The notes under the pieces were generated by a model, which had not been told where the DNA came from, did no database searches, and was given only the letters and a program-made list of their open reading frames with translations. Source: Candidatus Accumulibacter contiguus (lineage in GTDB: Bacteria > Pseudomonadota > Gammaproteobacteria > Burkholderiales > Rhodocyclaceae). From it: a stretch of DNA of 55,158 nt. This document shows, one piece after another, positions 17,430-25,415 of the stretch; position 1 is the first letter of the stretch; the number at the start of each line of letters is the position of its first letter. Position numbers and translations under genes: made by a program. The stretch is from NCBI RefSeq assembly GCF_012940005.1, contig NZ_SPMX01000041.1, positions 1 through 55,158 on the forward strand, in the 5' to 3' direction.

Positions 17430-18659
17430 TCAAATCAGGTTCCACGGTATTGCCAATACGTTTTCACTGACCCAGCGCGTTTGTTCCACGGGGCAGAGGA
17501 GTGCGCCTGGGCCACAGTTCAAATGGGCATGTGCGGCCTGGAAGGCTTCGATACCTTTTGCCATGTGCCGGTTTGGGTTGGCGGTGAGTTTGATCTCAAT
17601 GGGATAGAGCATGCCGTCGCGTTCCAGGAGGATGTCGATCTCGGCCCCGCCGGCGGCGCGCCAGTGGTGAAATGTTGGGTGGGTAGGTAGCCGGGACGCT
17701 TGTTTGATCAGTTCACCGACCATGGCCGTTTCGAACAAGGCGCCGAACAGGGGGTGGGCGGTCAAGGCCCGGGGAGAGGAAATTTGCGCATGGTAGCAGG
17801 CCAGCCCGGTGTCGGCGAGGTGTCCTTTGGGGCGCAAGGAGACTCGCTTGGCGGGGTTTCCCGAGAAGGCCGGGAGGGAAAACCACTGATACGTGCCTTC
17901 CATGATGCCCAGCCAACGCCGGGCGGTTTGCGGGGTCATCCCGATTTCCCGGCCTAACTGGCTATAGTTGATTTCCTGGGCGGTTAGCGCGCCCATCAGA
18001 CGAACGAAGCGGCCAAAGTCCTGCCAGTCTTCGATGCCACCGGCCAGTCTGGCATCTCGCTCGACATATGTGCGGTGGTAGCCGGCCCAGAAGTCCGGTA
18101 TCAGGTCTTCGTTCATTTCGATTGCGCGGGGCAGGCTTCCCCGCCAGAGCCATAACGGCAGATTGGTTTCGTGGAGTGCAGCCTGGCGGCTCCAGTCGAA
18201 GAAGGCATCCGGCGTTTCCAGCCAGCGGCTTAACCAGCCGGTATCTGAATTGGCGATTTCCTGCAGGGAGAAACCATAGAGATCCAGGAAGGCTGCACGT
18301 CCGGCCAGGCTTTCCGAAACGGAACGTAGAACCTGCCACTGCTGCGATCCGGTCACCAGATATTGACCCACGCGATGGGGGTCACGGTCGACGTGACGCT
18401 TGATGGCTGCTACTACTTCGGGCGCATACTGGATTTCATCCAGGATGACCGGTGCGGGATGGTTGCGCAGAAAAAGATCGGGCTCCCGCCGCGCATTTTC
18501 GACATCCAGGCTGGCGTCGAACACCACGTAGTCAACCTTGGGAAAAAGGTGGCGGAGCAGCGTGGTCTTGCCTACCTGGCGGGCACCACTGAGGACGACG
18601 ACCGGAAAGGCTTCCACGAGCCTTTGCAGCCGTTCGGATAGGATTCTGTGACGATACAT
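17430..18659 (-). CDS. AAA ATPase with DUF4143 domain (1)
   Basis: The 409-residue protein has Walker A VVLSGARQVGKTTLLRHLF near residues 20-38 and Walker B PAPVILDEIQYAPEVV near 70-85. GQYLVTGSQQWQVLRSVSES follows, as in AAA_14. The C-terminal DUF4143 half has AGGAEIDILLERDGMLYPIE, whose GAEID...E-x-K pattern resembles a nuclease-like core. The family is widespread in mobile DNA and of poorly defined role, sometimes proposed to be TA- or defence-related. Its start region holds an inverted repeat (18676-18723). Intact. Confidence 0.85.
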   Translation of the reverse strand: MYRHRILSERLQRLVEAFPVVVLSGARQVGKTTLLRHLFPKVDYVVFDASLDVENARREPDLFLRNHPAPVILDEIQYAPEVVAAIKRHVDRDPHRVGQYLVTGSQQWQVLRSVSESLAGRAAFLDLYGFSLQEIANSDTGWLSRWLETPDAFFDWSRQAALHETNLPLWLWRGSLPRAIEMNEDLIPDFWAGYHRTYVERDARLAGGIEDWQDFGRFVRLMGALTAQEINYSQLGREIGMTPQTARRWLGIMEGTYQWFSLPAFSGNPAKRVSLRPKGHLADTGLACYHAQISSPRALTAHPLFGALFETAMVGELIKQASRLPTHPTFHHWRAAGGAEIDILLERDGMLYPIEIKLTANPNRHMAKGIEAFQAAHAHLNCGPGALLCPVEQTRWVSENVLAIPWNLI

Positions 18660-18675
18660 TCTGTCATATTATCAA

Positions 18676-18723
18676 CGTCATCATCAATCTGCAAGGTTAT
18701 TTCGGTGAAAAATGGTGATGACG
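18676..18723. promoter_or_regulatory. Inverted repeat upstream of the DUF4143 ATPase
   Basis: CGTCATCA (18676-18683) and TGATGACG (18716-18723) flank an AT-rich 32-base spacer, 17 bases before the ATPase start on the minus strand. An operator or promoter-overlapping site is possible. No repressor gene is adjacent, so this is a weak functional call. Confidence 0.35.
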
Positions 18724-18903
18724 AAAAAAAGGTGACGGTATACCTAACTCTCGTCAGAGTAAGGTGATTTCCGAAAATGCAGCGCCCATTGATGGCAGAA
18801 TACACACCCATCACGACGATGAGACCCTCGCGTATGGAGACGACCTTCTGTTCATTCGCAGGGGTTACTGTTTACCCTATAGCCCCGTTGGCGTGATCCA
18901 TTC

Positions 18904-18934
18904 GGGCCGCCGCGGACAGGAACGCGGTCGGCCC
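18904..18934 (-). terminator. GC hairpin after rpn copy 3
   Basis: This is the third instance of the bulged GGGCCG/CGGCCC hairpin that follows every rpn copy in the window. Confidence 0.45.
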
Positions 18935-18952
18935 GTCGCAGCAGGGGGGTGT

Positions 18953-19282
18953 TCAGGATCGTTCGACGAACACGGCGTCCAGGGTCTGTGCGTCGAGCAC
19001 GCGCTTCGCCCACGCCTCCAGGCGCTCCGGTGCAGCGCCTGCGAGCTGGCTCTCGACCCAGGCCGGTAAGGCTCCGAAGCGCCAGGTCAACAACTGCTTC
19101 AGCAGCCGTGCTTCGCCTTGCTCGATTCCCTTCTCGATTCCCTTCTCGATTCCCTTTTCAATTCCCCTTTCGATCCCTTTCTCGATCCCTTTCTCGATCC
19201 CTTTCTCGATCCCTTTTTCGATCCCTTTTTCGATCCCTCTCTCCATCGCCTGTTGTTCCCATTGTTCGGCAATCGTCAGCAT
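18953..19282 (-). CDS. Putative intragenic short Rpn product with expanded EKGI repeat, copy 3
   Basis: ATG 19282 is preceded by GGAGGT (19289-19294) with a 6-base spacer, identical to copy 1. The 109-residue product carries ten xGI tetrapeptide repeats after MLTIAEQWEQQAM, then the common LLKQLLTWRFGALPAWVESQ end. The long gene around it is dead, so if translated this is a free-standing short form. Function is inferred from enterobacterial RpnS precedents. Confidence 0.45.
   Translation of the reverse strand: MLTIAEQWEQQAMERGIEKGIEKGIEKGIEKGIEKGIERGIEKGIEKGIEKGIEQGEARLLKQLLTWRFGALPAWVESQLAGAAPERLEAWAKRVLDAQTLDAVFVERS
19121..19240. repeat. 12-bp coding repeat, 10 units (rpn copy 3)
   Basis: Ten consecutive 12-bp units (variants of CTCGATTCCCTT and CTCGATCCCTTT) encode EKGI/ERGI tetrapeptides on the minus strand. 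Unit-to-unit variation is small, consistent with recent slippage expansion relative to 2 and 3 units in the sister copies. Confidence 0.9.
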
Positions 19283-19898
19283 CAGTTCACCTCCACCACT
19301 CAAAGTTTCTGTCACGACCTGGCGTAACTGGTCACCGCTCAAGCGGTCGATGCTCGCCGCCTGTGCCAGGTACCGTAAAAGCGTACGGACATAGTCCAAC
19401 CCCATCGAGCTCTGCGCGAGGTCCCGCAGCAGTCCCAGAATTTCCGGCAGCCGTTCGCGCAATTCGTTCCGGAAAATGTACTTCAGGGTCAGCAGCGCCG
19501 TATGCAGCATGACCGCGCCTGCAGCTCGTCGTCCCGGTATCCGCTCAAGTCGATCAGGTGATAGACACACGCCGGCACATAGGCGCGCAGGCCGGAGCAT
19601 CTTCCACCTCATCGGCGAATTGCCGGCTGACGCGCCAGGTCGCCGTGCCGTGATAGACCACGACCGGCACGATCACCGGCAAGCGGCCGGAATTCCCGGC
19701 GTTCATCCATTGTTCCCAGATCCGTACCCGGTAACGCAGGAGGTCCAGGCCGATTCGCGACTCGACGTAGCTCTTGTGTTCGAAGTGGTCGTGCGGGCTA
19801 TTCAACGCTGTCATGTGCGATCTCCGCCAACTCGCTGAAGCTTTTCATCCTACCACTGTCAGGACTGACGTCGCCACTCGGAAACAAGAGAAAATTCG

Positions 19899-20246
19899 GA
19901 CCGGTGTACTCAACTGACCACCAGCACTCGCAATCTGGCTGACGTGTTGCGCCAGGGGGATACGCTGTTATTCGCCAGCGAATGAAGTGACTTCAAGACT
20001 CCAGCAATTCTCAAATTGTAGGATACCGTCCGCACTATTGCGCAAACATCGCGTCGGCCCGTGGGGCCAGGACGCTCCCGCTCTCAGACCGTCGTGCGAG
20101 TCCCGCAGGCGATGTGGAACGACCGATTGACTGGCGCAAGAGAACGAAGGAATCCGGGTCAGCGTGCGCGCTACCGCGCAGCCGCGTCAGTCATCGCCGG
20201 GCTGGCTGCTATAATCTGGCACGATTTATTCCTATAGGAGATAGGA
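19899..20246. other. Intergenic before the UPF0175/DUF3368 pair
   Basis: I see no gene. A short open stretch (STRNLADVLRQGDTLLFASE, then stop near 19985) looks like the tail of a lost protein but is not recognisable. The last 20 bases contain CTATAGGAGATAGGAATG, a strong ribosome-binding site for the next gene. Confidence 0.4.
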
Positions 20247-20591
20247 ATGCAAGTGGTGAATGTGAGTAGCTTGAAGAACAACCCGACCGATGCGTTGCGC
20301 AAGGCCCATGAAGACATGGTGCTCGTCATGAATCGTGATCGGCCGGATGCGCTGATAGTGGGCCTGAACGAGGATGGCGCGCTGGCGGCGCCGGGCGTCA
20401 AGGCGGCTTTGGCGACAGTGTTGTTCCGTGAAGGACATCTGTCGCTGGCCCGCTCGGCGCGCCTGGCCGGGATGACGATGTCGCACTTCGCCGCCCATGT
20501 TTCACGGCTCGGCATCGCGGTCATCCAACTGGATGCTCAGGAGGCCGTCAGCGACCTGGATACCCTGGATCAATGGCTCGCATCGTCCTGA
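20247..20591 (+). CDS. UPF0175-type antitoxin with Phd-like N-terminus
   Basis: The 114-residue protein opens MQVVNVSSLKNNPTDALRKA, a Phd/YefM-like DNA-binding start. A UPF0175 segment follows (LFREGHLSLARSARLAGMTM, SHFAAHVSRLGIAVIQLDAQ). Such proteins are the antitoxin partners of DUF3368 PIN-like toxins. A strong ribosome-binding site (GGAGATAGG) precedes ATG 20247. It overlaps the toxin gene start by 19 bases, so the pair is translationally coupled and probably autoregulated. Confidence 0.85.
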   Translation: MQVVNVSSLKNNPTDALRKAHEDMVLVMNRDRPDALIVGLNEDGALAAPGVKAALATVLFREGHLSLARSARLAGMTMSHFAAHVSRLGIAVIQLDAQEAVSDLDTLDQWLASS

Positions 20592-21061
20592 CTGACGCGA
20601 GTCCGCTGATCGGTTTGTCGCTGGTGGATGGTTTGCCATGGCTGGCCGCGTTGTTTGGCGAAGTATGGATGCCCGAGGAAGTCAGGAATGAGGTGCTTTC
20701 AGGCAGCGGCTTCCCCGGCGAGCAGGCGATCCGGGAGGCGATGGCGACGGGCTGGTTGCGTGTGTGGTCGCAACCGGTTGGTGATTTGCCGTTGCCGGAC
20801 CTAGACGAGGGAGAAGCCGCCTGCATCCGTGTTGCCATGGGTCATGCCGGCGAGTCGCTGGTGCTGATGGATGAGCGGGCCGGGCGGGCAAGCGCGCTGG
20901 AAATGGGCCTCCAGGTAGCCGGTACGGCCGCGGTCATCGGCATGGCCAAGACCCGAGGACTCGTCGCTTCCGCCCGCGACGTGTTCAGCGCCTTGCACCA
21001 GTCCGACTTCCGTATTTCCGCCGAAGTGATCCGGATGGTGCTGACCCGAGTGGGTGAGTAG
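20573..21061 (+). CDS. DUF3368 PIN-like toxin
   Basis: The 162-residue PIN-like protein has conserved acidic positions in [35 protein letters not shown] and [18 protein letters not shown], followed by [17 protein letters not shown], the signature order of DUF3368. PIN-fold toxins cleave RNA using acidic residues and a divalent metal. It is intact with its cognate UPF0175 gene upstream. Confidence 0.85.
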   Translation: MARIVLTDASPLIGLSLVDGLPWLAALFGEVWMPEEVRNEVLSGSGFPGEQAIREAMATGWLRVWSQPVGDLPLPDLDEGEAACIRVAMGHAGESLVLMDERAGRASALEMGLQVAGTAAVIGMAKTRGLVASARDVFSALHQSDFRISAEVIRMVLTRVGE

Positions 21062-21099
21062 CCCAGTAACGTTTCATCGTTTACATGTGGTGGCGGGTG

Positions 21100-21941
21100 G
21101 GAGGATGCAGTCAGGCTTTCCGTCCGCGCTCGCGGTCCCTGGGCGTCGCCTCCTTCATCGCGGTGACACGGTTGTCGGCATCGACAACCGCAACGACTAC
21201 TACGACGTTCGCCTCAAGCACGCCGCTGTCCCGACTACCAGGTGATCGTCGACAAGAGCACGGTGCCGGTCGGCACCGCCGACCGGGTGCGTGCGGCGGT
21301 GCAGGAGGTGCTGGCGGAACGGGGGTCCGCGTGGACTTTGCCGTCGTCAGCAACCCGGAGTTTCTCCAGGAAGGTGCCGCGGTCGAGGACTTCATGCGCC
21401 CCGACCGGATCATCATCGGAGCGGACGACGAGCGCGCCAGGCTGCTGATGCGGGCGATCTACGCGCCGTTTTCGCGCAACCGCGACAAGCTGCTGCGGAT
21501 GGATACGCGCAGCGCCGAACGGTCATGACTTTTCCAGGCACCCCGATCATGGAAGTCATGACCGTTTCCCTCCCTTGCAGGGCGCATTCCGGCTTGCACG
21601 CCGGAATCGTTCGATGGGCGCAGAGCATGCTCTGCGAATTCCCCATCTCACCCCCCCGACCCCTCCCACGGCCCGCGCTGCATCGCGGGCTGGCTGCGGC
21701 GGCGCGGAGCAGTGCTCCGCGAAACCCCGCCTTCGCCCCCGCGAGGGGGGAGGGGAGATTCGTCACCGAGTGGCGCGAGTTCAAGAGCCCGGACTTCGAG
21801 CAGATGCGGGCGCTGCTCAAGCAGCCGCTGATCTTCGACGGCCGCAACCTCTTCGACCCCGCCCTGGTCCACAGCCTTGGGATCGAGTATCACGCCATCG
21901 GGCGAGGGGAGGCGCCTCGGGAGGTGGCGCTGGAAAGGTAG
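21100..21941 (+). pseudogene. Mosaic of sugar-epimerase start and UDP-glucose dehydrogenase remnant
   Basis: The first part ([20 protein letters not shown]) is the NAD-binding start of a UDP-glucuronate-epimerase-like protein. At about 21236 it jumps to dehydrogenase sequence: [20 protein letters not shown], then [20 protein letters not shown] and [20 protein letters not shown]. An about 245-base REP-like element (21520-21763) then replaces the middle, and the C-terminal TEWREFKSPDFEQM to YHAIGRGEAPREVALER follows. The normal product oxidises UDP-glucose to UDP-glucuronate. This copy is clearly dead but keeps sections lost from the other remnants. Confidence 0.75.
21520..21763. repeat. REP-like intergenic element, copy A
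   Basis: It begins with perfect 12-bp inverted arms (CGGTCATGACTT 21520-21531, AAGTCATGACCG 21553-21564), followed by TTTCCCTC, a GC-rich hairpin region, and ends GAGGGGAGATTCGT. The same order of motifs occurs at 53261-53355 in shorter form. It interrupts the dehydrogenase remnant. A RAYT transposase tail near the second copy suggests REP-type origin. Confidence 0.65.
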
Positions 21942-22063
21942 AGGGCGGCGGTAGCAGCTGAGCTGTCCGAGCTTGCGGCACTGGATTGCCACGTCGGCTG
22001 CGCCTCCTCGCCATGAGGGTGGGTATCGGTAATCGGAGCGGCGTGGCCCTGCCGGTGCTGTAG

Positions 22064-23227
22064 TCAGCCTTCGGCAACTTGGGTTGCCAGTTCGAGCAGT
22101 GAGATGGCCTGGATGTCGTGGGCCATTCGATAGCGTTCCTGGCCGGGATAGACGACGAACTTGCGCGCGGGGGCCAGGTCTTCACAGGCGGCATGAAAGC
22201 CTCGTTCGACTTTTGGATTGAGGCTGCGCTTGATTTCGACCGCCCATAGGCTGTTGTCCGGCCAGGCCAGCAGCAAGTCGATTTCGGCACCGCCGCTGGT
22301 GCGATAGAAGTAACCTTGTGCCTTGCCGGCAGCGGCGATGAGCAGGTTTTCCATGACCATGCATTCCCAGCTTTGCCCGACCACCGGATGTGCCAGCAGG
22401 GTTTCCTTCTCGGGGATGGCTAGCAGGGCATGGACCAGGCCGCTGTCGCGCACATATACCTTGGGCGATTTGACCAGACGCTTGCCCAGGTTGGCATGCC
22501 AGGCGGGCAGACGGCGCACGAGGTACAAGTCCGCCAACAGGTCGAGATAGGCCGCGGCGGTCTTGGCGTCTACGCCCAGGTTGCGCGCGAATTGGGCAAT
22601 GTTGAGCAGGCCGCCCTGATGATGGGCCAACATGCCCCAGAAGCGACGCAGGGTTTCGGCGGCGATGCGAGGCCCGAACTGTGGAATATCGCGCTCCAGA
22701 TAGGTGCGGATGAAATCCTGGCGCCATCGCAGGCTGCGGGCTGCATTGGCCGCGAGCAGGCTGTCCGGAAACCCACCGCGTAGCCAGAGTTCATCGGTTG
22801 GCAGGTTGGGTGTTTCCAGTACGCTGAAAGGCGCCAGCTCAAGATAGCTGATGCGGCCGGCCAGGCTTTCGCCTGACTGCTTGAGCAGATCAGGCGACGC
22901 GGACCCCAGCAGCAGATATTGACCGGTTGTGCGACCTGCTCGCCGAGCGCGGTCGATCAATCCGCGCAGTACCGGAAACAACCCGGGGGCGCGATGCACT
23001 TCGTCGATGATGACCAGCTTGTCTTGGTGGTCTGCCAGGTAGAGCTCGGGTTGGGCGAGCTTGGCGCGGTTCTGTTCCGACTCGAGATCAAGATAGAGTG
23101 CGTTGATCTGGCGGCCGATTTCCAGGGCCAGCGTGGTTTTCCCGACCTGGCGCGGCCCAAGCAGCGCCACGGCGGGGGTGTAGCCGACTGCGGCTTTGAG
23201 TTCGGTAGCCAGTGTTCGCTTGATCAT
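22064..23227 (-). CDS. AAA ATPase with DUF4143 domain (2)
   Basis: The start at ATG 23227 gives MIKRTLATELKAAVGYTPAV. The 387-residue protein has Walker A ALLGPRQVGKTTLALEI, Walker B DKLVIIDEVHRAPGLFPVLR and GQYLLLGSASPDLLKQSGES. The DUF4143 half has TSGGAEIDLLLAWPDNSLWA ending in VEIKRS. It differs clearly from the first DUF4143 ATPase, so this is not a recent duplication. An ISKra4 element sits about 80 bases upstream and may have cut off or replaced its promoter. Function unknown beyond ATP binding and a likely nuclease-like C-terminus. Confidence 0.85.
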   Translation of the reverse strand: MIKRTLATELKAAVGYTPAVALLGPRQVGKTTLALEIGRQINALYLDLESEQNRAKLAQPELYLADHQDKLVIIDEVHRAPGLFPVLRGLIDRARRAGRTTGQYLLLGSASPDLLKQSGESLAGRISYLELAPFSVLETPNLPTDELWLRGGFPDSLLAANAARSLRWRQDFIRTYLERDIPQFGPRIAAETLRRFWGMLAHHQGGLLNIAQFARNLGVDAKTAAAYLDLLADLYLVRRLPAWHANLGKRLVKSPKVYVRDSGLVHALLAIPEKETLLAHPVVGQSWECMVMENLLIAAAGKAQGYFYRTSGGAEIDLLLAWPDNSLWAVEIKRSLNPKVERGFHAACEDLAPARKFVVYPGQERYRMAHDIQAISLLELATQVAEG

Positions 23228-23349
23228 GCTTGCAATTGTGGAACTTGGGTGCATTGATTGCAAGGCTTGAATAGGAAAACGGGACAGTATAGTTAACTCC
23301 CCACCAGCCCGGGTGTGATTCAAAGTGATGCGCCAGCGAAATGCTCTGG

Positions 23350-24659
23350 TTATGCGGCTTGCTTTTCGAGACCCTTCCAATAATCAGCCCATTCCCGGTT
23401 GGCGCGGTTGATCCGTAGGGCCAGCATGGCTTCGACATTTCTGGGTGCCCACCAGGCGCCGGGAAGCTTAAGTCGTTCCTGGATGACATAACGATGGGCG
23501 CTTTCGATTTCCCCCGAGCCGATCGGCAAACCGCGCTGTATCGCCCCTGGGTAGTCCAGTTGGGACAGGCGGTTACGGATATAGCGGTCGCATGCCGTGA
23601 CGGGGTGGTCGTCGTGGTCTGCTTCGACCCATGGCGCGAGTGCTTCCAAGACGGCATCGACTTGATTTGCATGCAAGCGGCTCTTTTGCTTCTCCATCCA
23701 CGCCTTGGGATCGGAGGCGGCACACACTTTGGACGCATCACCGAGATATTCACAAAGATGAAAAAAGTCCACGAGAAACGCCCCCTGCGTGCCAAAGCGA
23801 AGGTCTAATTGCGAGGTAATCCAGGCCGCACCGTCCCCTACCGCATGAAGGTGGCTGCCAGGACCAAACCCGGCTTTCGCCGCGCAACGTGCCCACTGCC
23901 GCCCGCTTTCCTCGGCGCCACCGGCAAAATGCCCGCCAAACGACGGGGTCGCGCTGCCCACGGGATGCACCAGGCATAACCGGACTTCCTTCCAGAGCAA
24001 GGTCTTGCCCTGGCGTTTGTCCTGCGCATCGGGTGAGACTTCCACCACGGGGACCATCGAACCGTCGATTTCCCCAATGAAAGTTCGGGAGTTTTTCGCT
24101 CCCGTCACCTCCTCTCGCGCCGTTTCTTGTTCGTAAATGGCTTGCGCGTGAGGTTCGGTGATCCGCTGGGCCGTACTAACTGGCATGGCGATTCCATAGG
24201 GCTCTCTTAGCTTGTCTGGCACCTGTCCAAACGGCACGTCCGCTCCAAAGTCGGCCAACACTCGCTGTAACGCCAGGGAAGTGCCCCGGCAAGCCACTCC
24301 TGCTCGCTCACTGAAGCGCCGTTCGCTTTGCGTTCCCACTCGCCACAACGGCTCTTCTACCGTGATGTCGCCGAAGGTCGTGTGCCAGTAGAGTTTTTTT
24401 TACCCCCGCTTCGGCCCGCGGATGCCTGGCCTACCCGTGCTGCACTTCGCGCAATCCCGTTCTGCGCCCAGGCCGTTAACACCTCATTGCCCATTTGTCG
24501 GACTTCTTCAATCACCCGGCGCTCAGCCGCGTCGGCTTTTTCCAAGTCGCCACCCGCATCCTCCACCACCCCGAGCAGGCTTTCAAAACGCGCACGTAAC
24601 ACCGGATGGCCATTGAGCCGTTGTAAAAAGATCCGGTCTTGTTCAGGCAGGTGGGGCAT
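23350..24659 (-). CDS. ISKra4 transposase made by programmed -1 frameshift
   Basis: The first frame starts at ATG 24659 (MPHLPEQDRIFLQRLNGHPV) and stops at 24357. The second frame carries LYWHTTFGDITVEEPLWRVG and the DDE core: IGEIDGSMVPVVEV, LHAVGDGAAWITSQLDLRFG, FHLCEYLGDASKV, and GLPIGSGEIESAHRYVIQER with the C-terminal catalytic Glu region. The two frames meet at the heptamer A AAA AAC, complement(24393-24399). Slipping back one base there gives the second frame exactly. This arrangement is known in ISKra4 relatives. Full product is about 437 residues, so the element looks intact rather than broken. Confidence 0.85.
24393..24399 (-). promoter_or_regulatory. Slippery heptamer A AAA AAC for -1 frameshifting
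   Basis: In the first transposase frame the codons read GGT AAA AAA AAC TCT. A -1 slip on AAA AAC continues as CTC TAC TGG, the start of the conserved YWHTTFGDI segment. The site lies within a run of eight A on the minus strand. Confidence 0.75.
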
Positions 24660-24740
24660 CGTTGGCTCCTCAGGTTCGTCATTACGGACATCCAGGGGGG
24701 ATTGGATGCCGCGCATCACTTTGAATCGCACCCCCCGATG

Positions 24741-24922
24741 GCAGGGGTATGTTCAGGCGCACATGGTTATAATACATTAGCGCCTTATAAATGCTTTCGT
24801 GCAACTCGTTCAAGCGCCCCTTTCACGCTTCGCCCTTGGTTCAGGATGCCGCGCCAGCCGGGCAAGGGAACCCGGTTTTCGATTGGCCGATCTAGGCGCA
24901 GCAAAACTCAGGTTTTCTCAGG
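24741..24922. other. Intergenic between ISKra4 and YgiT-like gene
   Basis: No gene is seen. The stretch flanks the insertion sequence and may once have held the rest of the small-gene cluster to the right. Confidence 0.4.
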
Positions 24923-25108
24923 TCACGCGGCCACCGCCGCCTGTTCGGCTTGCTTCAGCAAGGCAGCAGTAACGGCCTCGTCATGGAAGGCTTCGCCGCA
25001 GTTCTCGCACACCAGCGCCGGGACTTCGCGGAAAACGATCGTCATGCCGTCGCGCTCAAGTGGAACAGTCACAGCGCCAGGTCGGGGTTCACCGTGCCGG
25101 CAGGGCAT
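24923..25108 (-). CDS. YgiT/MqsA-type zinc-finger antitoxin, N-terminus damaged
   Basis: The 61-residue frame reads MPCRHGEPRPGAVTVPLERD, then VFREVPALVCENCGEAFHDE and a C-terminal helix. This is the YgiT zinc-finger pattern, but the first zinc pair (C-x-x-C) is incomplete. A start 6 bases upstream (ATG AGA TGC CC) would supply the missing Cys only if about four bases were restored. No partner toxin gene (MqsR or DUF4258 type) is adjacent. Probably an orphan or eroded antitoxin. Confidence 0.6.
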   Translation of the reverse strand: MPCRHGEPRPGAVTVPLERDGMTIVFREVPALVCENCGEAFHDEAVTAALLKQAEQAAVAA

Positions 25109-25149
25109 CTCATGGGATTTTCCTCGTGACCATGTTCGGCTTTCTCCGG

Positions 25150-25410
25150 TCACGCGGCCCGGTCGCCTTGCTGCACGCGCATCAGGTCCAGCAGGAATTC
25201 GGGTGCAAGGTCTGCGCCGTTTGACCATGCCGCCGTGCGCATGACCGGATGTTGGCTTGCCGTGGCGAACAGCACCGGATCGCGCAGCGGCTCGAACACT
25301 TCGCCGTCAAGCTCGTTCGATAAATCGACTTCTCCCGCCGCGCCATTGTTGAAGCGCAGGAGCAGGCGATAGCCCGACAGCGGGGTTACTTCCGTGGTGT
25401 GCAGAATCAT
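25150..25410 (-). CDS. DUF2442 domain protein
   Basis: This 86-residue protein matches DUF2442: VTPLSGYRLLLRFNNGAAGE, VDLSNELDGEVFEPLRDPVL and the AAWSNGADLAPEFL ending (the W-x-N-G-x-D-x-x-P-E motif). It lies 5 bases downstream of a DUF4160 gene, the usual order. The pair is widely treated as TA-like, with DUF2442 as the candidate antitoxin, but the biochemistry is undefined. Confidence 0.85.
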   Translation of the reverse strand: MILHTTEVTPLSGYRLLLRFNNGAAGEVDLSNELDGEVFEPLRDPVLFATASQHPVMRTAAWSNGADLAPEFLLDLMRVQQGDRAA

Positions 25411-25415
25411 GAGGG

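Larger units (their letters stand above)
18953..19814 (-). pseudogene. Rpn nuclease copy 3, internal deletion and frameshifts
   Basis: The N-terminus MTALNSPHDH is joined straight to FEHKSYVESRIGLDLLRYRV by a deletion that removes about 75 residues, including the first catalytic Asp. Two further one-base losses follow: a G missing near 19590 and a C missing near 19519, compared with copy 1. The C-terminal region from 19282 to 18953 is fully open and carries the expanded ten-unit EKGI repeat. The long nuclease cannot be made, but a short product could be. Confidence 0.85.
23305..24740 (-). mobile_element. ISKra4-family insertion sequence
   Basis: It is bounded by imperfect terminal inverted repeats. 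The left end has GTGTGATTCAAAGTGATGCGC at about 23313-23333; the right end has GCGCATCACTTTGAATCGCAC at about 24711-24731. One mismatch separates them over 21 bases, with a G/C-run continuing outward. The transposase is encoded in two overlapping frames joined by a probable -1 frameshift. I could not identify a target-site duplication with confidence, so the outer limits are approximate. Confidence 0.8.

Noticed and set aside
23350..24348. ISKra4 transposase as a frameshifted pseudogene
   Set aside because: The junction is a canonical A AAA AAC heptamer that gives the second frame by a -1 slip, which fits programmed frameshifting better than decay.
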